Part shown: in pieces, positions 27,121-35,131 of the stretch | Layout: the number at the start of each line of letters is the position of its first letter | How positions within the stretch are numbered: position 1 is the stretch's first letter | Source: JAKANT01 sp035502095 | Lineage (GTDB): Bacteria; Pseudomonadota; Gammaproteobacteria; Burkholderiales; Burkholderiaceae_F | Direction: 5' to 3' | DNA length: 64,000 bases | NCBI GenBank assembly: GCA_035502095.1 | Contig: DATJUX010000019.1 | Span: forward strand, 124,001-188,000 | Notes under the pieces: model-generated | The model's database searches: none | What the model saw: only the letters and a program-made list of their open reading frames with translations | What the model was told of the DNA's origin: nothing | Position numbers and translations under genes: made by a program

Positions 27121-27720
27121 ATGGAAAAGGTCATCGACTACTACTTCTTCGCCAACTCGCCCTACGCTTATCTGGGACATCGCCGATTCGGCGACATTGC
27201 CCGCGCCGCCGGCGCGACGATCCGGGTCCGACCGGTCGACGCCGCGAAGATCTTTCCGGTTTCGGGCGGCCTGCCGCTCGCCAAGCGCGCACCACAGCGC
27301 CAGGCCTACCGGCTGGTTGAACTCGAGCGCTGGCGCGACTACCTGGGGGTGCCGCTGAACCTCCAGCCCAGGTTCTTTCCGGTCCCGAGCGACGCGGCCG
27401 CACGGCTCATCGTGAGCGCCCTCGAGTCGTCCGAGACGGCCGCGTTCGAATTGGCCGGGCGCGTGCTCGCCGCAGTCTGGGCCGAGGAACGCAACATCGC
27501 CGACGAGGCAACGCTCATTTCTATCGCTGACGCAGCCGGGCTCCGGGGCAGCGCACTGTTCGAGCGCAGCAAGACCGCGGAGATCGGGGCCCGCTACGAC
27601 GCGTTCACCGAAGAAGCGATTGCGCGCCAGGTCTTCGGCGCACCCACCTACTTCTATCGCGATGAGCCGTTCTGGGGCCAGGACCGGCTCGATTTCCTGC
27701 AGCGGGCGCTGGCGCGGTGA
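27121..27720 (+). CDS. DsbA-fold 2-hydroxychromene-2-carboxylate isomerase family protein
   Basis: Kappa-class-GST/DsbA-like isomerase, 199 aa. It starts EKVIDYYFFANSPYAYLGH: the catalytic serine expected for this family is Ser13, and no CxxC redox motif is present, so it is not a disulfide oxidase. The C-terminal FGAPTYFYRDEPFWGQDRLDFL matches the family. Characterised members act in aromatic (naphthalene) degradation using glutathione. No aromatic pathway genes are adjacent, so the substrate is unknown. The stop overlaps the GTG start of the next gene. Confidence 0.8.
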   Translation: MEKVIDYYFFANSPYAYLGHRRFGDIARAAGATIRVRPVDAAKIFPVSGGLPLAKRAPQRQAYRLVELERWRDYLGVPLNLQPRFFPVPSDAAARLIVSALESSETAAFELAGRVLAAVWAEERNIADEATLISIADAAGLRGSALFERSKTAEIGARYDAFTEEAIARQVFGAPTYFYRDEPFWGQDRLDFLQRALAR

Positions 27721-28907
27721 CCGGGACGGAGACGTTCTTCGCGATCTGCCCGCGCGGACTCGAACCGCTTCTTGCGCAGGAACTCGCGGCATGCGGCGCG
27801 GCCGACTGCGCGCCCGAGCCGGGTGGCGTCGGTTTTTCGGGCAGCCTCCGGGTCGCGTATGCCGCCAACCTGCACTCGCGCCTCGCGAGCCGCGTCCTGT
27901 GGCGGGTTTTGCGCAGCGAGTACCGCGACGAGGACGACGTCTACGCTGCCGCGTGCTCGGTCGCGTGGGAGCAGTGGTTCGGTCCGGACGACCTGCTGCG
28001 CGTGGACTTCACCGCGACGCGCACGTCCCTGCGCAGCCGCGAGTTCGCGACCCTGCGCATCAAGGACGGAATCGTCGACCGGATGCGCGAAAGGACCGGC
28101 GCGCGCCCGTCGATCGATCGCGCCCGGCCGGACGTGCGCGTCTTCGCGCACGCGGCCGCGGCAACGCTCGACCTGTACCTCGATCTGTCGGGCGAAGCGC
28201 TGTTCAAGCGCGGCTGGCGGGCCGACAAGGGCGAAGCGCCGCTGAAGGAGAACCTCGCCGCCGGCCTGCTGGCGCTGGCCGGCTGGACCCCGGAGATCCC
28301 GCTGCTCGACCCGTTCTGCGGCAGCGGCACGATCGCGATCGAGGCCGCGGCAATCGCCGCCCGCAGAGCGCCAGGCCTGGCGCGGCGATTCGCCTTCGAG
28401 CGGCTGCGCACCTTCGAGGCGCCGATCTGGAGGGAAATCGCGGCGGAGGCGCAAGCCGCCGTCGACCCACGCGCGGCACCGGTGATCGTCGGATCCGATA
28501 TCTCGACCGGTGTCGTCGAACTGGCGCGCCACAACGCCGCACTGGCCGGATTCGAAGCCTGGCTCGGCGACGGCCGACTGCAGCTGCGCGCCGGCGATGC
28601 CCGGGCTGTCGTGCCCTCGGCCGGATCCGGCCTGATCGTTGCCAACCCGCCGTATGGCGCGCAAAGCACTCCAAAGTCGGCGCCGGTCACGCGCCTGATG
28701 AGCGATGTCGCCGCCAACCTCAAGCGCAATTTTGGCGGCTGGACCGCCTGGCTGCTGAGTGCGGACCTCGACCTGCCGCGCCAGATGCGCCTGAAGGAAT
28801 CGCGCCGCACCGTGCTGTTCAACGGCCCGCTCGAGTGCCGCTACTTCCGCTTTGAGCTCGTCAGTGGAACCTATCGCCAGGGCCCGGCCCTGAGTAACGC
28901 GGCCTGA
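27717..28907 (+). CDS. THUMP-domain class I methyltransferase (RlmL/YpsC-like)
   Basis: Probable 23S rRNA guanine-N2 methyltransferase, 396 aa. The N-terminal half is a ferredoxin-like/THUMP RNA-binding module (FFAICPRGLEPLLAQELAACG), followed by LKENLAAGLLALAGW. The SAM-binding motif DPFCGSGTIAIEA is near residue 198 and the catalytic NPPYG near 310. It corresponds to the N-terminal part of E. coli RlmL; the second RlmK half is absent, as in many betaproteobacteria. GTG start overlaps the upstream stop (GTGA). Confidence 0.87.
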   Translation: MTGTETFFAICPRGLEPLLAQELAACGAADCAPEPGGVGFSGSLRVAYAANLHSRLASRVLWRVLRSEYRDEDDVYAAACSVAWEQWFGPDDLLRVDFTATRTSLRSREFATLRIKDGIVDRMRERTGARPSIDRARPDVRVFAHAAAATLDLYLDLSGEALFKRGWRADKGEAPLKENLAAGLLALAGWTPEIPLLDPFCGSGTIAIEAAAIAARRAPGLARRFAFERLRTFEAPIWREIAAEAQAAVDPRAAPVIVGSDISTGVVELARHNAALAGFEAWLGDGRLQLRAGDARAVVPSAGSGLIVANPPYGAQSTPKSAPVTRLMSDVAANLKRNFGGWTAWLLSADLDLPRQMRLKESRRTVLFNGPLECRYFRFELVSGTYRQGPALSNAA

Positions 28908-29028
28908 CATCGCGCCCGGACGGCCGTTCTCGCCCGTCGGAAGGAAGCTGCCACCTGACGAGACACCGATTGCGCCGATTGACGGGGAGACTCACAATGA
29001 ATGGTGGGTCGGAGTCGAGGCGGTACGA

Positions 29029-30345
29029 ATGTTCCTGCAGGTGTGCCCGGTTTGCGAGCATCGCAACCCTCGCGGCTCCCGCTTCTGCAACGAGTGCGGA
29101 TCTCCGCTCCAGCTGCGCTTTTGCCCGGCCTGTCATGCGGCCGAAGATGCCGCATCGCTCGTCTGCCGCTCGTGCGGGGAGCAGCTTCCGGCGCTTTCGC
29201 TCGAGAGTCCCTTGCCGGGCGCGGCCGATGTGCTGCCCGATACCGAGAGCATCTGGAAGGCGGACGCACCGCCGCCGGGACTTCACCTCGCCCCTGACGA
29301 TGGCATCGTGGTGACCGTGCACGGCGGCGCCGACGCGACGCCGAGGCTCGATGCCTTGCAGGGCGAAATTGCCGAGTTGACGCCCGTGCCCGAGCCGGAT
29401 CCTCCGGTGTTGTCGGAGCGGATTGCCGAATCGAAGCCGCAAGCCGAACCGGACGCCCAGTCGTCGGTGCCCAAGACGAGGCAGCCCACCGTCATCGAAC
29501 GCCTGCACGGCACACAGCCCGGACTCGACTTGCCGCTCGCGCAGACAATTGCCCCGCCGCCCGCGGCTGAAGGCGTGCAACCGAATGTCGAACTCACTGC
29601 GGAAAGCGAATCCGAGATCGAGATCAGCGCCGAGGCCGAGACGTTGGTCGAGGCCAGCGTCGCGCCGGTCACGTATCAACGACCCGACGAAATCTCAGTG
29701 GCCGAGGCGGTACCGATCGATGAGATGGCAGGCCAACTGCGCGGCGGGGCGTGGCGCAGTGCGATTCCGACCGAGGGCGACGCGGCGACACGACTGACGC
29801 CCGCGCTGATCCAGGCGCCCGCGCGCCCGGAACGACGGCTCTCGATGCACCGGATCGGGCTCGTCGTCGCGGCGGTCGGTGCACTCGCGGCGCTGGTTTA
29901 TTCGGTGCGCCTCTCTCCCGGCACCGGGTCGCCGCCCGCACCGATTGATGCCTCCGCACCGCCACCCGCGGTGGTGCCCGCGCCGCGGGCGGCCGACGTA
30001 GCGGCGCCCGCCGCCAGTGTGGCGGCGATGCCCGACCCAGGTGCCGCGCGCAGCGTCGACGCCAGCCCGCCAGCGCCGCTGCCAGCCACCGCTCGAGGGG
30101 ACTCGCGCGAGAACGCCCCGAGCGCGCCGCCCGCCTCGATCGCGCGGACGGAAGCGCAGGCGCCCGTCGCCGCCACGCCCGTGCCGGCGCCCCGCCCCGC
30201 ACCGGCGCCGGCAGCAACCCGGGAGGCGACGGCGCCGCCCGTGATGAGAGCGCGCCGCCCGACGGTCGAAACACCGCGCACCTGCACGCCGGCCATCGCG
30301 GCACTGGGACTCTGCACTCTCGAATCCAACCCGGAAGGAAAATGA
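29029..30345 (+). CDS. Double-zinc-ribbon single-span membrane protein
   Basis: Unrecognised function, 438 aa. Residues 6-49 hold two C-x2-C pairs each (Cys6/9/20/23 and Cys32/35/46/49), a double zinc ribbon in the cytoplasm. Residues 60-270 are acidic and low in complexity. One transmembrane helix spans about 276-295 (IGLVVAAVGALAALVYSV). The outside portion is a long Pro/Ala linker ending in a short tail with Cys419 and Cys429 (CTPAIAALGLC). Its stop overlaps the ATG of the TAXI gene, whose product ends in a near-identical cysteine motif. Membrane signalling or anchoring of the TAXI protein is plausible but inferred. Confidence 0.78.
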   Translation: MFLQVCPVCEHRNPRGSRFCNECGSPLQLRFCPACHAAEDAASLVCRSCGEQLPALSLESPLPGAADVLPDTESIWKADAPPPGLHLAPDDGIVVTVHGGADATPRLDALQGEIAELTPVPEPDPPVLSERIAESKPQAEPDAQSSVPKTRQPTVIERLHGTQPGLDLPLAQTIAPPPAAEGVQPNVELTAESESEIEISAEAETLVEASVAPVTYQRPDEISVAEAVPIDEMAGQLRGGAWRSAIPTEGDAATRLTPALIQAPARPERRLSMHRIGLVVAAVGALAALVYSVRLSPGTGSPPAPIDASAPPPAVVPAPRAADVAAPAASVAAMPDPGAARSVDASPPAPLPATARGDSRENAPSAPPASIARTEAQAPVAATPVPAPRPAPAPAATREATAPPVMRARRPTVETPRTCTPAIAALGLCTLESNPEGK

Positions 30346-31382
30346 TGCGCTCGATGTCACGGTGGGTCCCGATGCTGCTTGCCACGCTGCTGCCTGCGCT
30401 GCAGGCGCAGGCGGCGACCGAATACAAGATCGTCACCGCCTCCGAGCGCGGAACCTACATCCAGATCGGCCGCGACCTCGCGAAATTCGTCGCGCCGGCC
30501 GCCGACATCGCACTCGAGGTGCTTCCCTCCGCCGGCTCGGCGGAAAACGTGCATCGCCTGCGCTACGAGCCCGGCGTGAAGTTCGCGCTGGTGCAGTCCG
30601 ACGTGTACCAGGCGTTCATCAACCAGGGCGCGGCCGGCAACGCCGAAGCGGCCGCCATCATCAAGCCGCTGCGCCTGATCATGCCGCTCTACAACGAGGA
30701 GATCTATTTCATCGCCCGCTCGGACTCGCCGATGAACTACGTGCACGAGATCCGCGACGCGAAGATCAACGTCGGGCCGCTGCAGAGCGGCACCGCCATG
30801 TCGGCAACGACGATCTATCGTTTGATGTTCAACCAGCCGATTCCCGAGGAGGCCACGTCGTTCCTGAGCAACGAAGACGCGCTCGTCAAGCTGGTGAGCG
30901 ACAAGACGGTGGACGTGGTGATCGCCGTGGCCGGACAGCCGGCGAAGCTGCTCACGGACATGAAGCCGGAAGCCAAGTCGCTCATCAAGCTGCTCAAGAT
31001 CGACACGAACCATCCCGCCACCAAGGCGGCGCTGAAGACCTATTTCGCGTCGTCGGTCCGCGTCGACAGTTATCCGAATCTGCTCACCGAGGACGTACCC
31101 GGCTTCGCGGTCAAGGCGTTTCTCGTCACCTACGACTACTCGCTGCCGAGCACGCTTGCCAATCTGTCGCGCTTCGCGCGTTCGCTGTGCGAGAACTTCG
31201 CGACGCTGCAGACGCAGGGGCATCCGAAGTGGAAGGAAGTCGACCTCGCGATGCCCGAGGTCGGCAAAGGCTGGATCTACTCGCCGCCGACCGCGAAGGA
31301 ATTCAAGCGCTGCGCGGCGCAGGTCAAGCCCGCGCGCAAGGCGTGCACCACCGAGCAAAAAATACTGGGACTGTGCGAGTAG
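30342..31382 (+). CDS. TAXI-family periplasmic solute-binding protein (orphan)
   Basis: Secreted binding protein of the TRAP-associated extracytoplasmic immunogenic type, 346 aa. A signal peptide ends at LQAQAA (about residue 25). The mature part begins TEYKIVTASERGTYIQIGRD and contains LPSAGSAENVHRLRYEPGVKFALVQSD, a typical TAXI pattern for glutamate- or glutamine-like ligands. No TRAP membrane subunits are encoded nearby, so uptake is doubtful. The last residues are CTTEQKILGLCE, with Cys335 and Cys345. The ATG overlaps the upstream zinc-ribbon gene stop by 4 bp. Sensory rather than transport use is an inference. Confidence 0.85.
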   Translation: MMRSMSRWVPMLLATLLPALQAQAATEYKIVTASERGTYIQIGRDLAKFVAPAADIALEVLPSAGSAENVHRLRYEPGVKFALVQSDVYQAFINQGAAGNAEAAAIIKPLRLIMPLYNEEIYFIARSDSPMNYVHEIRDAKINVGPLQSGTAMSATTIYRLMFNQPIPEEATSFLSNEDALVKLVSDKTVDVVIAVAGQPAKLLTDMKPEAKSLIKLLKIDTNHPATKAALKTYFASSVRVDSYPNLLTEDVPGFAVKAFLVTYDYSLPSTLANLSRFARSLCENFATLQTQGHPKWKEVDLAMPEVGKGWIYSPPTAKEFKRCAAQVKPARKACTTEQKILGLCE

Positions 31383-31418
31383 GCCGCCGCGCCGGCGGCG
31401 GCCACGGCCCGCGCCGCG

Positions 31419-31838
31419 CTATTTCGCGAGTTTCGCCGTCAATTTGATCTGCGGGCCGGCCAGCGCTTTCGAGACCGGGCAACCTTTCTTCGCCGCCTCC
31501 GCGTGCTCCTGGAATGCGGCATCGGTCAGCCCGGGCACGACCGCTTCGGTGGCAAGTTCGATCAGGGTGATCGTCGGCCCGTCGCCGAGGTGCACGGTCG
31601 CCTTGGTCCTGATGTTGGTCGGTTTCAAGCCGGCGTTGGTGAGCAGCGCCGAGAGGAACATCGAATAGCAGCCTGCATGCGCCGCCCCGATCAGTTCTTC
31701 CGGGTTGGTGCCCGTGCCGTTCTCGAAGCGCGAGGCAAACGTGAACGGCCCCGTGTAGGCGCCGCTGCCCAGGCTCATGGTGCCGGCGCCCTCCTTCAGA
31801 GTTCCTTTCCATTCCGCGGAAGAACTGCGTGTCGTCAT
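31419..31838 (-). CDS. OsmC/Ohr-family peroxiredoxin
   Basis: Thiol-dependent peroxidase that reduces organic hydroperoxides, 139 aa. The peroxidatic and resolving cysteines are Cys57 (HAGCYSM) and Cys120 (KKGCPVSKAL). The N-terminus carries the typical GTMSLGSGAYTGPFTFASR. The family includes OsmC and Ohr; GTGTNPEELIGAAHAGCYSM favours OsmC. Start ATG at 31838 is preferred to an open extension that overlaps the peroxidase gene. It is next to a glutathione peroxidase gene on the same strand, 22 bp away, suggesting a two-gene peroxide-defence unit. Confidence 0.92.
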   Translation of the reverse strand: MTTRSSSAEWKGTLKEGAGTMSLGSGAYTGPFTFASRFENGTGTNPEELIGAAHAGCYSMFLSALLTNAGLKPTNIRTKATVHLGDGPTITLIELATEAVVPGLTDAAFQEHAEAAKKGCPVSKALAGPQIKLTAKLAK

Positions 31839-31860
31839 GATCACCTCGCTGTGTGTGGAG

Positions 31861-32349
31861 TCAGCCTTGTTGCCGTTTGCGCAGCAACGCTTCGATGTCC
31901 GGCGCCAGCGACGCCGGCTCAACCGTAGGCGCGTAACGTTTGACCACCGTTCCCTCTTGGTCCACCAGAAACTTCGCAAAGTTCCACTTTATGGGCCCGT
32001 TGTCGGGAGTGGACGCCTTGAGGTGCTTGAACAGTGGATGTGCCGCTTCGCCGTTGACGTCGACCTTGGCGAACATCGGGAACGTCACGCCGAAATGGGT
32101 CGCGCAGAATTGGGCGATCTGTTTTTCAGTGCCCGGTTCCTGCGCGCCGAACTGGTTGCAGGGAAAGCCGAGTACATCGAAACCCTGCGCGCCATAGCGT
32201 TTCTCCAGCGCTTCGAGGCCGGCGTACTGCGGCGTCAGGCCGCACTCGCTCGCCGTGTTGACGATCAGAAGCGCCTTGCCCCGGAAAGCATCGAGGAGCT
32301 GCTCCCTGCCGTCGATGGTCCGGGCGGAAAAGTCGTGCACGTTGGCCAA
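31861..32349 (-). CDS. Glutathione peroxidase family protein
   Basis: Thiol peroxidase, 162 aa. The catalytic tetrad is visible: Cys36 in NTASECGLTPQ, Gln66 in GFPCNQFG, Trp122 and Asn123 in IKWNFAKF. A further Cys82 is a likely resolving residue, so thioredoxin may be the real reductant. No Met or valine start fits the usual N-terminus. TTG at 32349 gives MANVHDFSARTIDG, with GGAG seven bases upstream, so I chose it; a GTG three codons later is possible. The ribosome site decides the start. Oxidative-stress control by the window's OxyR is possible but no site is shown. Confidence 0.92.
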   Translation of the reverse strand: MANVHDFSARTIDGREQLLDAFRGKALLIVNTASECGLTPQYAGLEALEKRYGAQGFDVLGFPCNQFGAQEPGTEKQIAQFCATHFGVTFPMFAKVDVNGEAAHPLFKHLKASTPDNGPIKWNFAKFLVDQEGTVVKRYAPTVEPASLAPDIEALLRKRQQG

Positions 32350-32534
32350 GGCGCAACTCCGCGAATCGGGTTGGTGAGTGTACGCAAGCCGAGCCAGTGC
32401 TTCCGATAGCGGCGCATTCGCCGGCCGCGCGGTGCGTGCAATCAAGGGGCCACCCCAGCGCGGAAGTGGATCGCGCATCACCGCGATTTGCGCGGCTTGC
32501 AGGTAATCTCGCCCGGCAAACGGGAGTCGCACTC

Positions 32535-32966
32535 ATGTCGGACCGCGCTGGACGCCAGTTCATTCGGCACCCAACCGAAATCCCGGTCGAAGTACATCCC
32601 GCCGACGGCGCGCCGATTCCGCATCGCGTGCGTAATCTGAGCGTCGGCGGGCTTTCGTTCCATGCCGACAAGGAGATGACGCTCGGCAGCGTCGTGAGCC
32701 TGCGCATCCCGGGCGTCGAGCCCGCCTTCGAAAGTGCCGCGCGTGTCGTCTGGTGCCGTCCTGTCGTGACCGGCTTCGATCTGGGCGTGGCCTTCCTCAA
32801 TGCCGAAGATGCCTATCGCGCCCGCGTGGTCGAGCAGATCTGTCACATCGAGAGTTACCGCCGCAAGCTCATTTCGAACGAGGGCCGCACGCTCACGCCC
32901 GAGGCGGCCGCACGCGAATGGATCGCGCGCTTCGCGGACTCATTCCCGGATCCGGACGTGCACTAA
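32535..32966 (+). CDS. PilZ-domain c-di-GMP-binding protein
   Basis: Single PilZ domain, 143 aa. The bipartite ligand motif is present: RQFIR at residues 7-11 (RxxxR) and NLSVGG at 34-39 (N/DxSxxG), so it should bind c-di-GMP. The C-terminal 50 residues are helical and may contact a partner. The ATG at 32535 is preceded by a purine-rich gggag; an open upstream extension of 46 codons looks non-coding. It converges with the SDR gene: the two stop codons overlap within ctaa (32963-32966). Its target could be the type IV pili encoded in the window. Confidence 0.88.
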   Translation: MSDRAGRQFIRHPTEIPVEVHPADGAPIPHRVRNLSVGGLSFHADKEMTLGSVVSLRIPGVEPAFESAARVVWCRPVVTGFDLGVAFLNAEDAYRARVVEQICHIESYRRKLISNEGRTLTPEAAAREWIARFADSFPDPDVH

Positions 32967-33724
32967 CTCTTCGGCGGTTCGGTGCCGCCGAGGTAGATCC
33001 GGTTCCACGTCGGGCTGATCAGGATCTCGTTGATGCAGACGTGCGCCGGCTGTTCGGCGATCCAGCGGATCGTGCGCCCGATGTCATCCGGCTGCAGCAT
33101 GCGCGCGCGCTCCTGAGGCGTGGGCGGCACCGGACGCCGGTCCATGATCGGTGTCGCGACTTCGGCCGGGCAGATCGCGCATGCCCGGATGCCGTTGCCG
33201 CACTCCTCCATGTTGATGGTCTCCGACAGCGAGACCACCGCATGCTTCGAGCCGTTGTATGCGGCACCGACGAGCGCCATCGTGTGACGCCCCGCCCATG
33301 AAGCGACGTTGATCACCACGCCGCTGCGTTGTGCGCGCATCGCGGGCAGCGCTGCGCGCACGCAATAGAACGTGCCCGAGAGGTTGATCTCGATCACCTC
33401 GTCCCATCCCTTGACCGTCTGGTCGCGCCAGTACCGTTGCGGGTTGTTGAGGCCGGCGCTGTTGACGAGGATGTCGATGCGCCGGTGCCGCGCGAGGATT
33501 CCCTGCGCGACCGCCTCGACGGCGCCGGCATCCCGCACGTCGAGCGGAGCCGCCTCGGCGGCGCCCCCGGCCGCACGGATTGCCGCAGCCTCGCGTTCGA
33601 GCGCCTCGACGCGCCGGCCCGAAAGCACGACGCTCGCGCCGGCGCGTGCCAGTTCTCGCGCGGCCGCCAGCCCGATGCCACTGCCCGCGCCGGTGACCCA
33701 CGCCACCGATCCTTGAAGAGCCAT
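32963..33724 (-). CDS. Short-chain dehydrogenase/reductase
   Basis: Classical NAD(P)-dependent SDR, 253 aa. The cofactor-binding motif is TGAGSGIG (11-18), the NNAG-like motif is NSAGLNNPQ, and the catalytic triad reads Ser in INVAS, Tyr in AYNGSK and Lys two residues later in NGSK. The C-terminus ISPTWNRIYLGGTEPP is typical of a large uncharacterised branch, so the substrate is unknown. It sits alone, between the convergent PilZ gene and a cgcggat repeat that lies in its 5' region. Confidence 0.88.
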   Translation of the reverse strand: MALQGSVAWVTGAGSGIGLAAARELARAGASVVLSGRRVEALEREAAAIRAAGGAAEAAPLDVRDAGAVEAVAQGILARHRRIDILVNSAGLNNPQRYWRDQTVKGWDEVIEINLSGTFYCVRAALPAMRAQRSGVVINVASWAGRHTMALVGAAYNGSKHAVVSLSETINMEECGNGIRACAICPAEVATPIMDRRPVPPTPQERARMLQPDDIGRTIRWIAEQPAHVCINEILISPTWNRIYLGGTEPPKS

Positions 33725-33742
33725 CGCAGATCTCCGTCGAAA

Positions 33743-33822
33743 GGACTGGACGCGGATTTACGCGGATAAACGCGGAAAAGGCAAGAAAGAGAATGCGGCG
33801 CAAACCCGCGCGAATCTGCGCC
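33743..33822. repeat. cgcggat palindromic repeat, copy 1
   Basis: Region between the SDR start and pilU stop. Three direct units of cgcggat or cgcgga (33751-33776) spaced by 9-10 bases face degenerate inverted units (cccgcgcgaatctgcg, 33805-33820). This resembles copies 2-4 in the window and would fold into an imperfect hairpin in RNA. It lies in the 5' region of the SDR gene. The right arm is the most eroded of the four. Confidence 0.55.
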
Positions 33823-33836
33823 GTTCGAAGCGCCGG

Positions 33837-34979
33837 TTACCCGGCGAGGCCAAGGTGCTCGATGCCCTTGTGGATGCCGGCGACGCCGCCGTAGAGCTTC
33901 GAGTTGAGCTTGATCTGCAGGCGCAGATCGTTGACCGAATCGGCATTGCGCAGCGCGTCCTCGTAGGAGATCTGCTCGGACTCGTGCAGGTCGAACAGCG
34001 CCTGGTCGAAGGTCTGCATGCCCTGCTCGCGCGAACGCTTCATCACTTCCTTGATCTCCTGCACCTCGCCCTTGAAGATGAGATCGGAGACGAGCGGCGA
34101 GTTGAGCATCAGCTCGACCGCCGGCACGCGCCCCTTGCGGCTCTTGAACGCCACCAGGCGCTGCGAAATCATCGCGCGCAGGTTCAGCGACAGATCCATC
34201 AGCAACTGCGCGCGCCGGTCTTCGGGGAAGAAGTTGATCACGCGGTCGAGCGCCTGGTTGGTCGAGTTGGCGTGCAGCGTGCACATCACCAGGTGGCCCG
34301 TTTCGGCGAACGCGATCGCGTGCTCCATCGTCTCGCGATCGCGCACCTCGCCGATCAGGATCACGTCGGGAGCCTGGCGCAGCGTGTTCTTCAGCGCCAC
34401 GCTCCAGCTTTCGCAATCCACGCCGACTTCGCGCTGCGTGATGATGCAGTTCTTGTGCGGATGGACGTATTCGATCGGATCTTCGATCGTGATGATGTGC
34501 CCCTGGCTGTTTTCGTTGCGGTAGCCGACCATCGCGGCGAGCGTGGTCGACTTGCCCGAGCCGGTCGCGCCGACCACGAGCACGATGCCGCGCTTGGCCA
34601 TCGCGAGTTCGCTGATCACCTGCGGCAGGTTCAGCTCGTCCACGGTGGGAATGCGGTCGGCGATCACGCGGAACACGATGCCGACCTTGCCCTGCTGCAC
34701 GAAGCTGGACACGCGGAAGCGCCCGATGCCGGTCGGGTTGATCGCGAAGTTGCATTCCTTGGTCGCCTCGAACTCCGCGGCCTGGCGATCGTTCATGATC
34801 GCGCGCACCAGTTCCGAGGTGTGCTGGGCGGTGAGCGGCTGGTTCGACACCGGCAGCACCCGCCCGTCGACCTTGAATGCCGGCGGAAACTCGGCGGTCA
34901 GGAAAAGGTCCGAGCCCTTCTTCGTCAGAAGCAGCCGCAGCAGATCGTGGACAAATCGGGTTGCTTGGTCGCGTTCCAT
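33837..34979 (-). CDS. pilU: Type IV pilus retraction ATPase PilU
   Basis: Accessory retraction motor of type IV pili, 380 aa. Walker A is GATGSGKS at 137-144. It has the secretion-ATPase features ITIEDPIEYVHPHKNCIITQREVG, LIGEVRDRETMEHAIAFAETGHLVMCTLHANS, and a long C-terminus beyond the core, as in PilU. It lies downstream of pilT on the same strand, with a 152-bp gap containing GC-rich inverted repeats. PilT/PilU retract type IVa pili and could serve the MSHA pilus or a Pil system elsewhere. Confidence 0.95.
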   Translation of the reverse strand: MERDQATRFVHDLLRLLLTKKGSDLFLTAEFPPAFKVDGRVLPVSNQPLTAQHTSELVRAIMNDRQAAEFEATKECNFAINPTGIGRFRVSSFVQQGKVGIVFRVIADRIPTVDELNLPQVISELAMAKRGIVLVVGATGSGKSTTLAAMVGYRNENSQGHIITIEDPIEYVHPHKNCIITQREVGVDCESWSVALKNTLRQAPDVILIGEVRDRETMEHAIAFAETGHLVMCTLHANSTNQALDRVINFFPEDRRAQLLMDLSLNLRAMISQRLVAFKSRKGRVPAVELMLNSPLVSDLIFKGEVQEIKEVMKRSREQGMQTFDQALFDLHESEQISYEDALRNADSVNDLRLQIKLNSKLYGGVAGIHKGIEHLGLAG

Positions 34980-35027
34980 TTGAACCTCAACGAGTCGCTG
35001 CCCTCAGGGACAGCGACGAATTCTCGA

Positions 35028-35125
35028 ATCTCCCCTGCCCCGCTCCAGTGGCGGAGGGGCCGGGGGCGGGGACACTAACAAGCGACAAGCAGAACGACCT
35101 CAACCATCCCCGCCCTGCCCTGGGT
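35028..35125. repeat. GC-rich REP-like element between pilT and pilU
   Basis: Contains alternating cctccgcc/ggcggagg-type palindromes and ccccgccc/gggcgggg arms. These include ctcccctgccccgctccag facing ggcggaggggcc, and gccgggggcgggg facing ccatccccgccct. It is similar in composition to the element inside mshD (58336-58440) and to a bacterial intergenic repeat I know from other betaproteobacteria and xanthomonads. It separates pilT and pilU and could stabilise or terminate part of the pilT message. Confidence 0.5.
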
Positions 35126-35131
35126 GAATCC

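Noticed and set aside
31381..31418. Terminator after the TAXI gene
   Set aside because: gccgccg/cggcggc can pair but there is no T-run following; too weak to call.
33743..33822. CRISPR-like spaced repeats
   Set aside because: The cgcggat units are 7-10 bases, spaced by a few bases and inverted in the second half. They lack the 28-37 bp repeats and unique spacers of a CRISPR, and no cas genes are present.
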